Shown in pieces: positions 36,200-44,368 of a stretch of DNA of 64,000 bases. The notes below the pieces were generated by a model. It was not told the origin of the DNA. It saw only the letters and a program-made list of their open reading frames with translations, and did no database searches. The DNA comes from Scytonema hofmannii PCC 7110 (lineage in GTDB: Bacteria > Cyanobacteriota > Cyanobacteriia > Cyanobacteriales > Nostocaceae), in the NCBI RefSeq assembly GCF_000346485.2, contig NZ_KQ976354.1, positions 8,298,039-8,362,038 on the forward strand. The letters run 5' to 3'. Numbering within the stretch: position 1 is the first letter of the stretch; each line of letters starts with the position of its first letter. Made by a program: the position numbers and the translations under genes.

Positions 36200-36766
36200 A
36201 TGGCTTATTCTTGGTTTAAGGCTTTTCATATTGTTGGAATAGTGGTTTGGTTTGCTGGTTTGTTCTACTTGGTACGTCTTTTTATCTATCATCTGGAAGC
36301 TAATGAAGAACCAGAACCCGCACGGACGATACTAAAAAATCAGTATCAAATCATGGAAAAGCGTCTCTACAACATCATCACAAATCCAGGGATGTTCTTG
36401 ACGGTAGCAATGGCAATCGGTTTATTAACTACGGAACCGGAAGTTCTCAAGCAAGGTTGGTTGCACGTCAAATTAGGATTTGTCGTTTTGTTGTTGGGAT
36501 ACCATCATTACTGCAAGCGCCTGATGAAGCAATTGGCAAAGGATGAATGCAAATGGAGTAGCCAGCAAATGCGGGCGTTGAATGAAGCACCGACAGTAAT
36601 GTTGGTGGTGATTGTCCTGCTAGCTGTGTTCAAGAATAATCTCCCTACCGATATTACGGCTTGGGTTGTTGTTGGTTTAGTGATTTTTATGGCAGCAACT
36701 ATCCAGTTATATGCAAGAAAGCGTCGTCTGGATAAGGAAAAGCTAACAGAACAAGTAACACAGTAG
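36200..36766 (+). CDS. hemJ: Protoporphyrinogen oxidase HemJ
   Basis: 188 residues, an inner/thylakoid-membrane enzyme converting protoporphyrinogen IX to protoporphyrin IX in heme and chlorophyll synthesis. It has four hydrophobic helices and family-conserved blocks WFKAFHIVGIVVWFAGLFYL, YNIITNPGMFLT, LHVKLGFVVLLLGYHHYC and RALNEAPTVMLVVIVLLAVFK. HemJ is the common form in cyanobacteria. ATG 36200 has GGAGA 9 nt upstream. Confidence 0.93.
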   Translation: MAYSWFKAFHIVGIVVWFAGLFYLVRLFIYHLEANEEPEPARTILKNQYQIMEKRLYNIITNPGMFLTVAMAIGLLTTEPEVLKQGWLHVKLGFVVLLLGYHHYCKRLMKQLAKDECKWSSQQMRALNEAPTVMLVVIVLLAVFKNNLPTDITAWVVVGLVIFMAATIQLYARKRRLDKEKLTEQVTQ

Positions 36767-36836
36767 CAAACGAGTCGATCGCGCTGTTATCCAATACTAC
36801 TCGCTTGGACAAATTTGCCTAATAACATCCTTCGTA

Positions 36837-36861
36837 GAGACGCGCCATGGCGCGTCTTTAC
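36837..36861. repeat. GAGACGCGCCATGGCGCGTCT palindrome
   Basis: A perfect inverted repeat (AGACGCGCC / GGCGCGTCT) lies in the 163-bp gap between hemJ and coaE. It is a frequent cyanobacterial interspersed palindrome, and might also stop hemJ transcription. Confidence 0.6.
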
Positions 36862-36929
36862 ATATTTGTAAATTTTTTTTCATTTTATATGCAAGAGGAA
36901 ACAATATTCCCAGAAGTGGATTTGGATAG

Positions 36930-37529
36930 ATGAGTAAACATATTATTGGATTAACTGGTGGTATAGCCACGGGCAAAACCACTGTTGCTAATTATTTGGC
37001 TAGTGCTTACAATTTAACGATTTTAGATGCAGATCTTTATGCTAGAGATGCTGTATCTACGGGTACGCCAATTCTTCAAGCGATCGCTCAACGTTACGGA
37101 GAACAAATTTTACTGGTAGATGGTAGCCTCAACCGTCAGAAACTGGGAGAGATAATTTTTCACAATCAAGAGGAACGCAACTGGGTAGAGGGTTTGATTC
37201 ATCCTTACGTGCGCGATCGCTTTTTGCAAGAAATAGCCATATCAATTGCACAAACATTAGTCTTAGTTGTACCTTTACTATTTGAAGCAAAAATGACAGA
37301 TTTAGTGACAGAAATTTGGGTAGTTAGTTGTTCTGAAGAACAGCAATTAGAAAGATTGATGCAACGGAACCATTTAACCTTAGAGCAAGCACAAGCTAGG
37401 ATTCTCAGCCAAATGCCCATTACAGAAAAAGCTGCTCATGCAAATGTGATTTTAGATAACTCTTCCACTTTGGAAATGCTTCTCAAGCAGGTTGATACAG
37501 CGTTTATATCGTTACCACATATTAATTAA
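36930..37529 (+). CDS. coaE: Dephospho-CoA kinase
   Basis: 199 residues. Last step of CoA synthesis, phosphorylating dephospho-CoA. It has the P-loop GLTGGIATGKTTVA at the N-terminus, DADLYARDAV, LIHPYVRDRF and VVPLLFEAKMTDLV, and the lid/adenine region QLERLMQRNHLTLEQAQARI. Length is normal for CoaE. It is a single housekeeping gene. Confidence 0.95.
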   Translation: MSKHIIGLTGGIATGKTTVANYLASAYNLTILDADLYARDAVSTGTPILQAIAQRYGEQILLVDGSLNRQKLGEIIFHNQEERNWVEGLIHPYVRDRFLQEIAISIAQTLVLVVPLLFEAKMTDLVTEIWVVSCSEEQQLERLMQRNHLTLEQAQARILSQMPITEKAAHANVILDNSSTLEMLLKQVDTAFISLPHIN

Positions 37530-37674
37530 GTAGCCATCACGAACTGCGTACACCAGAACAGATTTTGCTGTAGTTCACTATCACGATACGCCAGCATCAT
37601 AAATGCCACCGCCGCCGTCACCCCCCAGTCTAGATTCCGAGTTGTTACTGATAAGATTTCACTCTCAAAATAAT

Positions 37675-38454
37675 ATGCCTCTTTTAAAAACAGCGATTGA
37701 TAGGGTCGCACAAAAAACTGTTAACAGTAGCTCTCATGCTATCGTCATCGGTGGCAGTATTGCTGGATTACTAGCTGCACGGGTGTTAGCAGACCACTTC
37801 AATCTAGTTACAATTTGTGAACGCGATCGCTTTTTAGTCAGCCTGATTGGTATAGGTGGAGACTATCCCCCCACAGATGAGGCTGGTTTTCTTAACTTTG
37901 CCCAAAGCCTGCGTAGCTCAGAAATTTATGAAGTTATTAAAAATAGCCAACCCCTCTCCCCCATCTATGGTTATCACCGCACAGAAAACTGCTGGCATCA
38001 CTATGAGCGATTGTCACGTTTCCCTGATAATTTGGTTGTGTTAGGTGATGCTTTTTGTGCTTTCAATCCTATCTACGGTCAGGGCATGACTGTCGCATCT
38101 CTCGGTGCTTTAACTCTAGACCAGTGCCTTAAGCAAAAAAACCAATCTAAAGGTTTGGCTCATCGCTTTCAAAAACAGTTAGCCAAAGTTAGTACTCTAC
38201 CGTGGCTGATGGCAACTGGCGATGATTTTCGGTGGTCAACCACTAAAGGAAAACAACCAGGCTTGATAACCCGATTGATGCACTTGTATCTCGACCAAAT
38301 TATGTTGGTTGCAGTCCACAATGCGTTTGTCTACAGAGTTCTGCTGGAAGTCACACATTTGCTTAAACCACCCACCGCATTTTTCCACCCTGCGATCGTG
38401 ACACAAGTTTTAAAACAGACGATGAATCAGCGTGCTCAACCGTTTAAATTTTAA
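37675..38454 (+). pseudogene. FAD-dependent monooxygenase with internal deletion
   Basis: 259 residues. The start (HAIVIGGSIAGLLAARVLADHFNLVTICERDR) is the FAD-binding end of a flavin monooxygenase family. Directly after the Arg at about residue 52 the frame continues with SLIGIGGDYPPTDEAGF, VVLGDAFCAFNPIYGQGM and ALTLDQCL, which belong to the middle and C-terminal part of the full-length protein. About 200 residues are therefore missing, with the frame kept. The junction falls at a HIP1 octamer (37823-37830). It is probably non-functional, because the substrate domain and part of the FAD fold are lost. ATG 37675 is taken as start. Confidence 0.75.
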
Positions 38455-38554
38455 TTCTTGCGCCAATCTGTGTAATTGCAGATTCGACTGCTCCTGAACC
38501 AATAGAACACAAAGCTTTGCAACTTAGGGCAGATATAGCCTTCACTCACATCTC

Positions 38555-38605
38555 GTTTTGACATTTTTTTTAAAAAAAACTCTTATATATTGACAATGTC
38601 AAAAC
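38555..38605 (+). promoter_or_regulatory. Promoter and palindromic operator of the XRE-PIN module
   Basis: A perfect 13-bp palindrome, TTGACA-A-TGTCAA (38590-38602), is preceded by an additional half site GTTTTGACA at 38555-38563; the outer arms GTTTTGACA and TGTCAAAAC are inverted. TTGACA at 38558 could be a -35 box with TTATAT near 38583. It lies 50 bp before the XRE gene, as for an autorepressing antitoxin-type regulator. The promoter assignment is inference. Confidence 0.6.
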
Positions 38606-38653
38606 AAGAAACTATCTTGAGAGTACAAACAAACTCCAACTGCCAGAAATGCT

Positions 38654-39847
38654 ATGGCTACCAACATTCTGGACAATATCGATCTACGCAAACTGGGAGA
38701 ACTTTTACAACAGGCGCGTAAGAAGTGCGGTATGACTCAGGCGGATGCAGCGAAGGTTATTGATACTGCACGTACTACTATCGTTGCTATTGAAAAAGGA
38801 GAACGTCGTCTCAAGCCAAATGAGTTAATTAAACTGGCTCGTGCTTACGGGCGAGATGTGAGTGACTTTGTTCGACAAGGTCTTGTTGTTGAGCCTTTCG
38901 AGGTTCAGTTTCGAGCCGCCTATAAGCTTAGCGAGCAAGAGTTCGGGCAAATCAACCCGACCATTCAGCGAATAGAGGAGCTATGTCGCAATTATCTAGA
39001 GCTTGAGAAGATTATGGATGCTCCGCTTCCTCGGAACTACCCTCAAGAGTATGACCTAACAAATATGCCCATAGAGGCTGCTGCGGAAAGCATTGCGATC
39101 GCAGAACGGCAACGACTTGGACTTGGAGACGGTCCTATTCCGCTCCTGCGAGATATTCTAGAACAGAGTGTAGGTATCCGAATTTTTTACCTAAAAATGC
39201 CAACAAAATACTCGGAAATTTATAGCTATGACGAGCAACTTGGTGGCTGTATAGCGATTAATTTAGATTGCACTGAAGAACGGCGGCGTTGGTTGATAGC
39301 GCATGGATACCTGCATTTTCTTACTCATCGACGAAAGCCTGTAGTTGATTTCGAGGGGCAATATCAGAGAATCCCGGAGAGTGAGCGACTAGCTAAGGCT
39401 TTTCCAAAATATTTTCTAATGCCTACAAGTGGTTTGCTTAGGCGATTTAATGATATGTATCGTACCCATAACAAGTTCACTCCAACTAATTTGTTCACTC
39501 TTGCTCACTACTATGGTGTATCCATAGAAGCTCTTGTTTATCGGTTGGAAGAGATGAGGCTTTTGCCATCTGGTACTTGGGATCGGTTGCGCGATCGAGG
39601 ATTGAAAGTAAGGAAGGTACAACAAGAGCTAGGTTTAGAAGAAATCCAACAGCGAATTGATATAGTGCCCATTCACTATCAGCATCTTGCAATTGAGGCT
39701 TTAGATCGGGGACTGATTACTGAAGGGCGGTTTGCAAATTTCCTTGGCGTCGATCGCTTGGAAGCTCGGCGCATTGCAGAAACATTGCGGGAGCATTCGA
39801 GCGGGATGATAGAAGAAACTGCTCCTAACGATCTGCGGCAAGCATAG
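38654..39847 (+). CDS. XRE regulator fused to an ImmA/IrrE-like domain with degenerate zinc site
   Basis: 397 residues. N-terminal helix-turn-helix (about 12-70: LLQQARKKCGMTQADAAKVIDTARTT-type), then an ImmA/IrrE (DUF955, COG2856) domain. The zinc motif that normally reads HExxH reads HGYLH (about residues 217-221), so the catalytic Glu is replaced by Gly; the downstream block ESERLAKAF-FLMP is still there. It may bind zinc, but proteolysis is doubtful. The next gene, a PIN protein, starts 21 bp after the stop; such regulator-PIN pairs behave like toxin-antitoxin modules. A palindromic operator lies upstream. Confidence 0.85.
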   Translation: MATNILDNIDLRKLGELLQQARKKCGMTQADAAKVIDTARTTIVAIEKGERRLKPNELIKLARAYGRDVSDFVRQGLVVEPFEVQFRAAYKLSEQEFGQINPTIQRIEELCRNYLELEKIMDAPLPRNYPQEYDLTNMPIEAAAESIAIAERQRLGLGDGPIPLLRDILEQSVGIRIFYLKMPTKYSEIYSYDEQLGGCIAINLDCTEERRRWLIAHGYLHFLTHRRKPVVDFEGQYQRIPESERLAKAFPKYFLMPTSGLLRRFNDMYRTHNKFTPTNLFTLAHYYGVSIEALVYRLEEMRLLPSGTWDRLRDRGLKVRKVQQELGLEEIQQRIDIVPIHYQHLAIEALDRGLITEGRFANFLGVDRLEARRIAETLREHSSGMIEETAPNDLRQA

Positions 39848-39867
39848 AGATTTTGGGAGACTTAGTT

Positions 39868-40419
39868 ATGCAAATTAGTCACTCCCACTTAGTTCTTGAC
39901 GCTTGCTGCATTCTGAACTTCTGCGCTTCAGGTTATTTCATCGCAATTTTGAGGTCTATCCCTGCCCAAGTTGTAGTTACTAAAGTTGTAAGAGATAAAG
40001 AACTCATAACACTTCAACGTCTCAAAGACGAGGAGAAAGAAGCTAGAATTCAGTTTGAGACAGCTATTACACAGGGTTTACTTTTAGTAGTAGATTTTGA
40101 ATCAGAATTAGAGGAAGAAACATTTGTAAACTATGCTTTTGAACTAGGAGATGATGGCGAGTCTGCAACCTGTGCCATTGCGATAATTCGAGGATTGGCA
40201 ATTGCTACTGATGATAAAAAAGCAGTCTCATTCTCTCAAAAAGAAGCACCACATTTACAGGTTTTATCAACACTAGAAATAATTAAGAATTGGTCAGAAG
40301 TTGCCAATCTTACTTCAACTGAATTACGCGCCGTACTTGGTGCTATACGAACCAAAGGAAGATACATACCACAGAGAAATCATTCTTTGCTCGGTTGGTG
40401 GGAAAACTTGATGCAGTGA
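39868..40419 (+). CDS. PIN-domain protein, candidate toxin of the XRE-ImmA pair
   Basis: 183 residues. PIN-like nuclease fold with first acidic residue in LVLDACCILNFCASG (Asp about 11), a central long helix segment, and the second acidic cluster in ELGDDGESATCAIAIIRGLAIATDD, ending in a family-specific tail. The ATG at 39868 has GGGAG 8 nt upstream; the frame extends to a TTG at 39853. Predicted ribonuclease toxin partner of the XRE-ImmA protein; the pairing is inferred from adjacency. Confidence 0.8.
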   Translation: MQISHSHLVLDACCILNFCASGYFIAILRSIPAQVVVTKVVRDKELITLQRLKDEEKEARIQFETAITQGLLLVVDFESELEEETFVNYAFELGDDGESATCAIAIIRGLAIATDDKKAVSFSQKEAPHLQVLSTLEIIKNWSEVANLTSTELRAVLGAIRTKGRYIPQRNHSLLGWWENLMQ

Positions 40420-40438
40420 AACCGAGGAAAGTTTGCTC

Positions 40439-40471
40439 AGATCCCCGACTTCTCAAAGAAGTCGTGGATCT
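40439..40471. terminator. AGATCCCCGACTTCT hairpin between convergent genes
   Basis: A 14-bp stem with one G mismatch (AGATCCCCGACTTCT / AGAAGTCGTGGATCT) lies between the PIN gene and the convergent Uma2 gene. It is the same palindrome as at 21276. Confidence 0.55.
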
Positions 40472-40480
40472 TGCAGCCCC

Positions 40481-41182
40481 TTACTGAGGATGCTGCAGCA
40501 ACTTTTGAACAAAAGTCAGGTGTTCTGAAGAACTTACCCCTTGCTGTAGTACTGCTAAAACTTGAGTCATATTTCCTGTTAGGATCTCTGACACAGCTAA
40601 CCACAAACCGGGAAAAACTCGACTTTTGATAATCCCATTTATATCCGCTTCCAAAGGGACATATTCACCGTTTTGTAGGCTAAACCAGTTGAATTTATTG
40701 TCCAAAACTTGCCAGACAATATATTCCTGTACGCCATTACGACGGTATACCCACTTTTTATCGTGCATATCAATTGATGCGCTACTCGCTGCAACTTCTG
40801 CAACTAACTCTGGTGCGCCTTCAATATAATCATCGTCACTAATGCGTGCTTGTCCCCCTAATTGATTATCAATTAAAAGCACAACATCCGGCTGCGGTTC
40901 ATTGTCCAAATCTAAGCGTACTGTGGCATTATCCGCTAAGTCCACATTAGGAGTAGAAGCTTGATAAACCCCCAACCAAGTAATCAATTGCCCGTGAGGT
41001 TGTCCATGACTTTTAAATCTTAGGGGGGACGCCACGTACACAACTCCTTCGATTAATTCTGCTTTCTTAATGTGCGGCATTGCTGTATAACGGCGCTCAA
41101 ATTCGGGGCGCGTGAGGCGATCGCCACTTTCTAAAGGTGGTATTTTACCTATAGTTGAACCATGCTTTACAGAAGGTGTCAT
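40481..41182 (-). CDS. Uma2 family endonuclease-like protein
   Basis: 233 residues with the usual cyanobacterial Uma2 motifs: LTRPEFERRYTAMPHIKKAELIEGVVYVASP, a DLADNATVRLDLDNEPQPDVVLLI acidic segment, EGAPELVAEVAASSASIDMHDKKWVYRRNGVQEYIVWQ and a C-terminal VFPGLWL. It appears full length, PD-(D/E)XK fold. Biological role unknown. Confidence 0.9.
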   Translation of the reverse strand: MTPSVKHGSTIGKIPPLESGDRLTRPEFERRYTAMPHIKKAELIEGVVYVASPLRFKSHGQPHGQLITWLGVYQASTPNVDLADNATVRLDLDNEPQPDVVLLIDNQLGGQARISDDDYIEGAPELVAEVAASSASIDMHDKKWVYRRNGVQEYIVWQVLDNKFNWFSLQNGEYVPLEADINGIIKSRVFPGLWLAVSEILTGNMTQVLAVLQQGVSSSEHLTFVQKLLQHPQ

Positions 41183-41244
41183 GTATGGGTTCCTCGTTTT
41201 GCAAAGCGTTAGCTTAAATGTAGCATCCTACTTCTTGCTCTCGC

Positions 41245-41658
41245 TTATTCCTTATTAATGTTTCGCTCAAATTCATCAATTGCTTGAATGGAGTCGGAAA
41301 TTGAGATGCATTGTTCTAGTAAGGAAATATCTAACTGCGGCAAAAACTCGCTTGATTTTATTTGCTCGTACCCATAGGTGTCAGGGTAAAGAGTGGCTTG
41401 AGGAGCTTCTGGATTGTCCCGTAAGTGGTACAGTTTAAATTGATATCTCTCCCAGAACCAAACTTCTGAAACTCCTAGGCGTCGGTAAACCTCTAATTTT
41501 CTTATGTTGCCACTAGTCACAACGACTTCTATGGCTATGTCCGGTACTTTTTTTGCTTCTCCTATGCAATAACATATCTGCTGGTGCAGCATTCCACAAA
41601 ATGTGTTAAACATTAACCCTGTAACAGGTTTTGATATGATGATCGGCAAATTACCCAT
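41245..41658 (-). pseudogene. Uma2 family protein, N-terminally truncated
   Basis: 137 residues with only the C-terminal half of an Uma2 protein: CYCIGEAKKVPDIAIEVVVTSGNIRKLEVYRRLGVSEVWFWERYQ and SEFLPQLDISLLEQCI. The first 45 residues do not match the family start, and about 70-80 residues that normally come first are lacking. In the preceding DNA (41659-41760, same strand) there is another short frame that ends SELAA, looking like the tail of an unrelated gene, which suggests a rearrangement junction. Confidence 0.6.
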
Positions 41659-41852
41659 AATTAAGCAGCCAGTTCAGACCACCAATAAAAATTGGTTAAA
41701 CCACGAACAAAATCAGCCCGATCAATGATTTGGCGACAACGTTTAATTAAAGCCCTGCTTACTGAGCACCGTTTATTCTAAGCGGTAACTGGCTTTAACA
41801 CTTTTGGCCCAGTTGGGGGTGCGATGGACCCCGCAACAAGGTCATACCTTCT

Positions 41853-42191
41853 TCACCAGTCAGCTAAGGTATGCGATGCTTCTTCTGAAAATCCTACTAA
41901 AGCAATAGGCTCCGAGTCAGGAAATACAGCAACAATTTGTAAATCGCCTCCCATTGCCTGAATGTACTTTCGCAAGGTAGAAAGCATCAAGTCAGTGCGC
42001 TGTTCAATACGAGAAACATTTCCTTGATCGATACGAAGACACTCTGCTATTTGTTTCTGGGTTATTTTTCTCGCTTGTCTAAGTTCTTGTCGTGTCATTT
42101 CTGAAGCTATAAGCTCACTCGTGAGCTGCTCAACTTCTTTTCGATCTTCTGGTGATAATTCTGCCAGTTTTTCTCTTAAAGTTTTTCCCAT
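41853..42191 (-). CDS. HigA-like XRE antitoxin
   Basis: 112 residues. A charged N-terminal helix, then a helix-turn-helix domain RQARKITQKQIAECLRIDQGNVSRIEQRTDLMLSTLRKYIQAMGGDLQI, typical of antitoxins placed downstream of RelE-like toxins. ATG 42191 is preferred (GAGTAGG 6 nt before), giving a 7-bp gap to the toxin; ATG 42206 would overlap the toxin by 8 bp. Confidence 0.85.
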   Translation of the reverse strand: MGKTLREKLAELSPEDRKEVEQLTSELIASEMTRQELRQARKITQKQIAECLRIDQGNVSRIEQRTDLMLSTLRKYIQAMGGDLQIVAVFPDSEPIALVGFSEEASHTLADW

Positions 42192-42198
42192 ACAGAAC

Positions 42199-42555
42199 CT
42201 ACTCATCCTCTAATTGAGATAAATGCATCTCAAACCGGGCATCAGCTTTCTTGATGAGTTGTTTATAGAACAAGCGCTTACTAATACCAGATTTATCACC
42301 TGCTACCAGTAAAATTGCAGATCGCTTCGGATCAAAAGCAAATGCTATCCGCCAAACACCATCAGCCGCGTTAAACCGCAACTCTTTCATGTTGGAGTAC
42401 TGTGACCCCTTAAGGGTGTCAACGTGTGGACGCCCTAGCTGTGAACCAAATTGTTCTAGCAAACCTGCCATAGCGAGTACCATTTTTTGTACTTCAAAAG
42501 GCAAGGCATTAAACTCTGGCTCAAATTCATCATGAAATTCAACTACCCAGTTCAT
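42199..42555 (-). CDS. RelE/HigB (Gp49-like) toxin
   Basis: 118 residues. Phage-derived Gp49-like RelE-fold mRNA interferase: FHDEFEPEFNALPFEVQKMVLAMAGLLEQFGSQLGRPHVDTLKGSQYSNMKELRF followed by WRIAFAFDPKRSAILLVAGDKSG and a basic FYKQLIKKAD tail. Toxin-first order with the antitoxin downstream matches HigBA. The candidate promoter is unusually close to the start codon (see the promoter entry). Confidence 0.9.
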   Translation of the reverse strand: MNWVVEFHDEFEPEFNALPFEVQKMVLAMAGLLEQFGSQLGRPHVDTLKGSQYSNMKELRFNAADGVWRIAFAFDPKRSAILLVAGDKSGISKRLFYKQLIKKADARFEMHLSQLEDE

Positions 42556-42561
42556 TCATTT

Positions 42562-42590
42562 ATTATGCTTTAAAAAACATATGCTTTCAA
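42562..42590 (-). promoter_or_regulatory. Promoter of the HigBA-like module
   Basis: On the minus strand: TTGAAA (42590-42585), 17-nt spacer, CATAAT (42567-42562). The -10 end is only 7 bp from the ATG, so the toxin mRNA would be leaderless or nearly so. The sequence AAAGCATA occurs twice across the promoter, a possible operator. Confidence 0.5.
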
Positions 42591-42684
42591 GGGTATATCA
42601 GATAGATATAAAATACACTTATTAATAAAATACTGAATACAATCACACTCTTATAGCTCTACCGCTTCTAAAAACCTTTTTATA

Positions 42685-42972
42685 TCAAGTTCGGCTGATT
42701 GACCATAAGAAAAATTTCTCCCTTGTCCCCGTGTCTGGTGTGTCTGCCCTAACTATGGGTATGCAACCGGACATGATATAAATCCAACTCCGGCTATAGC
42801 CTGTGACTGCTACCACTTCTTCAGTCCCTATACCTTTGGCTAACAACCAAATTATCTGGTAGTGTGTCCGCGATCGAGCGGCTCCTTGGCTTGTCGGTAA
42901 CCTCTTTCCAGTTCTTCTAGGCTCAGATGTGGCTCGATTGTTACTCGTCTTGGCCGAAGCGATCGCACTCAA
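42685..42972 (-). mobile_element. IS630-type transposase N-terminal remnant
   Basis: An open frame of about 95 codons without an ATG, containing a helix-turn-helix region TSQGAARSRTHYQIIWLLAKGIGTEEVVAVTGYSRSWIY, as in the N-terminal domain of IS630/Tc1-type transposases and their orphan forms. The catalytic DDE part is absent. The frame then runs into unrelated sequence. It is a decayed insertion sequence within the island. Confidence 0.55.
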
Positions 42973-43088
42973 CTGTATTCTGATTTATATTATGGGTGAT
43001 TTGGCGGACATCATATGATTTGATATGTGAGCGCTGTATCATCCAACTTTTGTACTATTTGACTGAGCTAATTATTAGCACGTTTTTT

Positions 43089-43553
43089 TTAAGACACGAT
43101 ACTGTTTAAAGTTTGCTCCCAATCTACTACAAACAACCTTGGTTTCTCAAAACGTGATATATGCTTAACATTGGTTGTTATAATGGTAACTTCATCAAAA
43201 TTTGGCAATTGAAGAGTGGCTTGAGATGCAAGAATTACATCTATATCCAAACTATCTTTACTCGCAGTTGGTTTCCCTTGGTTTCGCACTTCTGCCCATA
43301 GTTCTGCTGCTTGTCGCATCGTTTCATTTGTCAATGGAATAAGAAATTGACTAAGTTTATCAAGGCGCTCAATACTTTTCTGTTTCTTTCCCCTAATCAG
43401 TTCACGCCTAAGTTCGTAGTCAACTATTTCTGGTACTCGTATAACAACGCCAGATTCTTGCAAGGAATGTAACCATTGTTTAACTCTCGGATCTCCTTTT
43501 GGGTGCGTCACTTCGCTATTCGGGTGCGAATCCAGTAGTACAGATCTTTTCAT
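43089..43553 (-). CDS. PIN-domain toxin (VapC-like)
   Basis: 154 residues. Type II ribonuclease toxin: first Asp in VLLDSHPNSEV, then VRVPEIVDYELRRELIRG, the acidic cluster ASKDSLDIDVILASQA and the end TIITTNVKHISRF. The start abuts the stop of the antitoxin gene without a gap. It forms a VapBC-like pair with the gene at 43554. Confidence 0.85.
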   Translation of the reverse strand: MKRSVLLDSHPNSEVTHPKGDPRVKQWLHSLQESGVVIRVPEIVDYELRRELIRGKKQKSIERLDKLSQFLIPLTNETMRQAAELWAEVRNQGKPTASKDSLDIDVILASQATLQLPNFDEVTIITTNVKHISRFEKPRLFVVDWEQTLNSIVS

Positions 43554-43760
43554 CTATTTTTCAACCAACCGATTCTGGTTAAGCCCTGCCTTAATCTCAG
43601 GAAGTACTGTTTCATCGTACCCAGAGTCATCAGATATCCATTCGTCAACAAGCTCTATAATCTTTTCCAAAGAATCTTCCTCCAAAAAGGACTTTTCTTC
43701 GTCTAATATCTGTTCAGACAAGGTTTTTAAAAGCTGGTCTTCTTTATCCCGCAAATTCAT
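43554..43760 (-). CDS. Antitoxin of the PIN toxin (VapB-like)
   Basis: 68 residues, acidic and helical (LRDKEDQLLKTLSEQILDEEK, SLEKIIELVDEWISDD), of the size and position of an antitoxin; no named DNA-binding motif is obvious. ATG 43760 overlaps the stop of the upstream truncated gene as ATGA, so it is translationally coupled to it; a TTG at 43778 is also in frame. Confidence 0.65.
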   Translation of the reverse strand: MNLRDKEDQLLKTLSEQILDEEKSFLEEDSLEKIIELVDEWISDDSGYDETVLPEIKAGLNQNRLVEK

Positions 43761-44368
43761 TTCCACTGCCACTGCCAACCCACAAGTGTCATGACTGCCG
43801 TTGCTGCTAGGACAAATGACGCATGACCCCTATGGGAGTACAAACCGATTGGCTGTTGGTTTTGGAAAATAGTACTGGCTAAGATGTTATCTCTGAGAAG
43901 TTGACCTGATGTGGCAGTGTAGTCGATTTTCCAGTTAAGGGCTTGGGAGAAAATGCTGAGCGCCAGGACGACACCGCCAATGACTAAACCAGTGAGTTGA
44001 GAACGGGCTAGTTCTGGATGCAGTCTGAGCAGTAGGGTATTGCTGAGGGTGAAGATAGCAATGAGTCCCCAGTAGAGCAACCCATCACCCATCTGTTCTT
44101 GACCGAGTAGGGAGTGTAGGGGGAAAGGACTTGTAAGAGTTGAGATGAGTCCAACACCGAGAAATATCTCCCACAACAGCTTGCTAATTTTCCAATTCTG
44201 GGGAATCTTGAGTTGAGACCTTTCTGACCACAGAATTAAGAAGTTGAATATGCAGGTGAGCAGGATGACGAGTACTTTTGGTTGAGTCCAGATTTCCCCT
44301 CGCGTTACTCCCCAAGGATTGATGAGAATTATGCTGAGGGAAAACAGTAGAGTGTAAAGGTGGTTCAC
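43757..44368 (-). pseudogene. O-antigen-ligase-like membrane protein, C-terminally truncated
   Basis: 203 residues. An N-terminal part of a polytopic O-antigen ligase/polymerase-like protein with several hydrophobic helices (YTLLFSLSIILINPW, VLVILLTCIFNFLIL, LIAIFTLSNTLLLRL, LTGLVIGGVVLALSIFSQ) and GLYSHRGHASFVLAATAVMTLVGWQ. Full-length proteins of this type are far longer; here the frame ends in WQWQWK directly at the VapB-like gene. The start overlaps the stop of the PPC gene as ATGA. It is probably inactive. The truncation may mark insertion of the toxin-antitoxin module. Confidence 0.65.

Noticed and set aside
37526-37711. Minus-strand frame of 61 codons between coaE and the monooxygenase
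   Set aside because: No ribosome site, overlaps the plausible monooxygenase start and matches nothing that I recognise; could be a fragment of a lost gene but cannot be supported.
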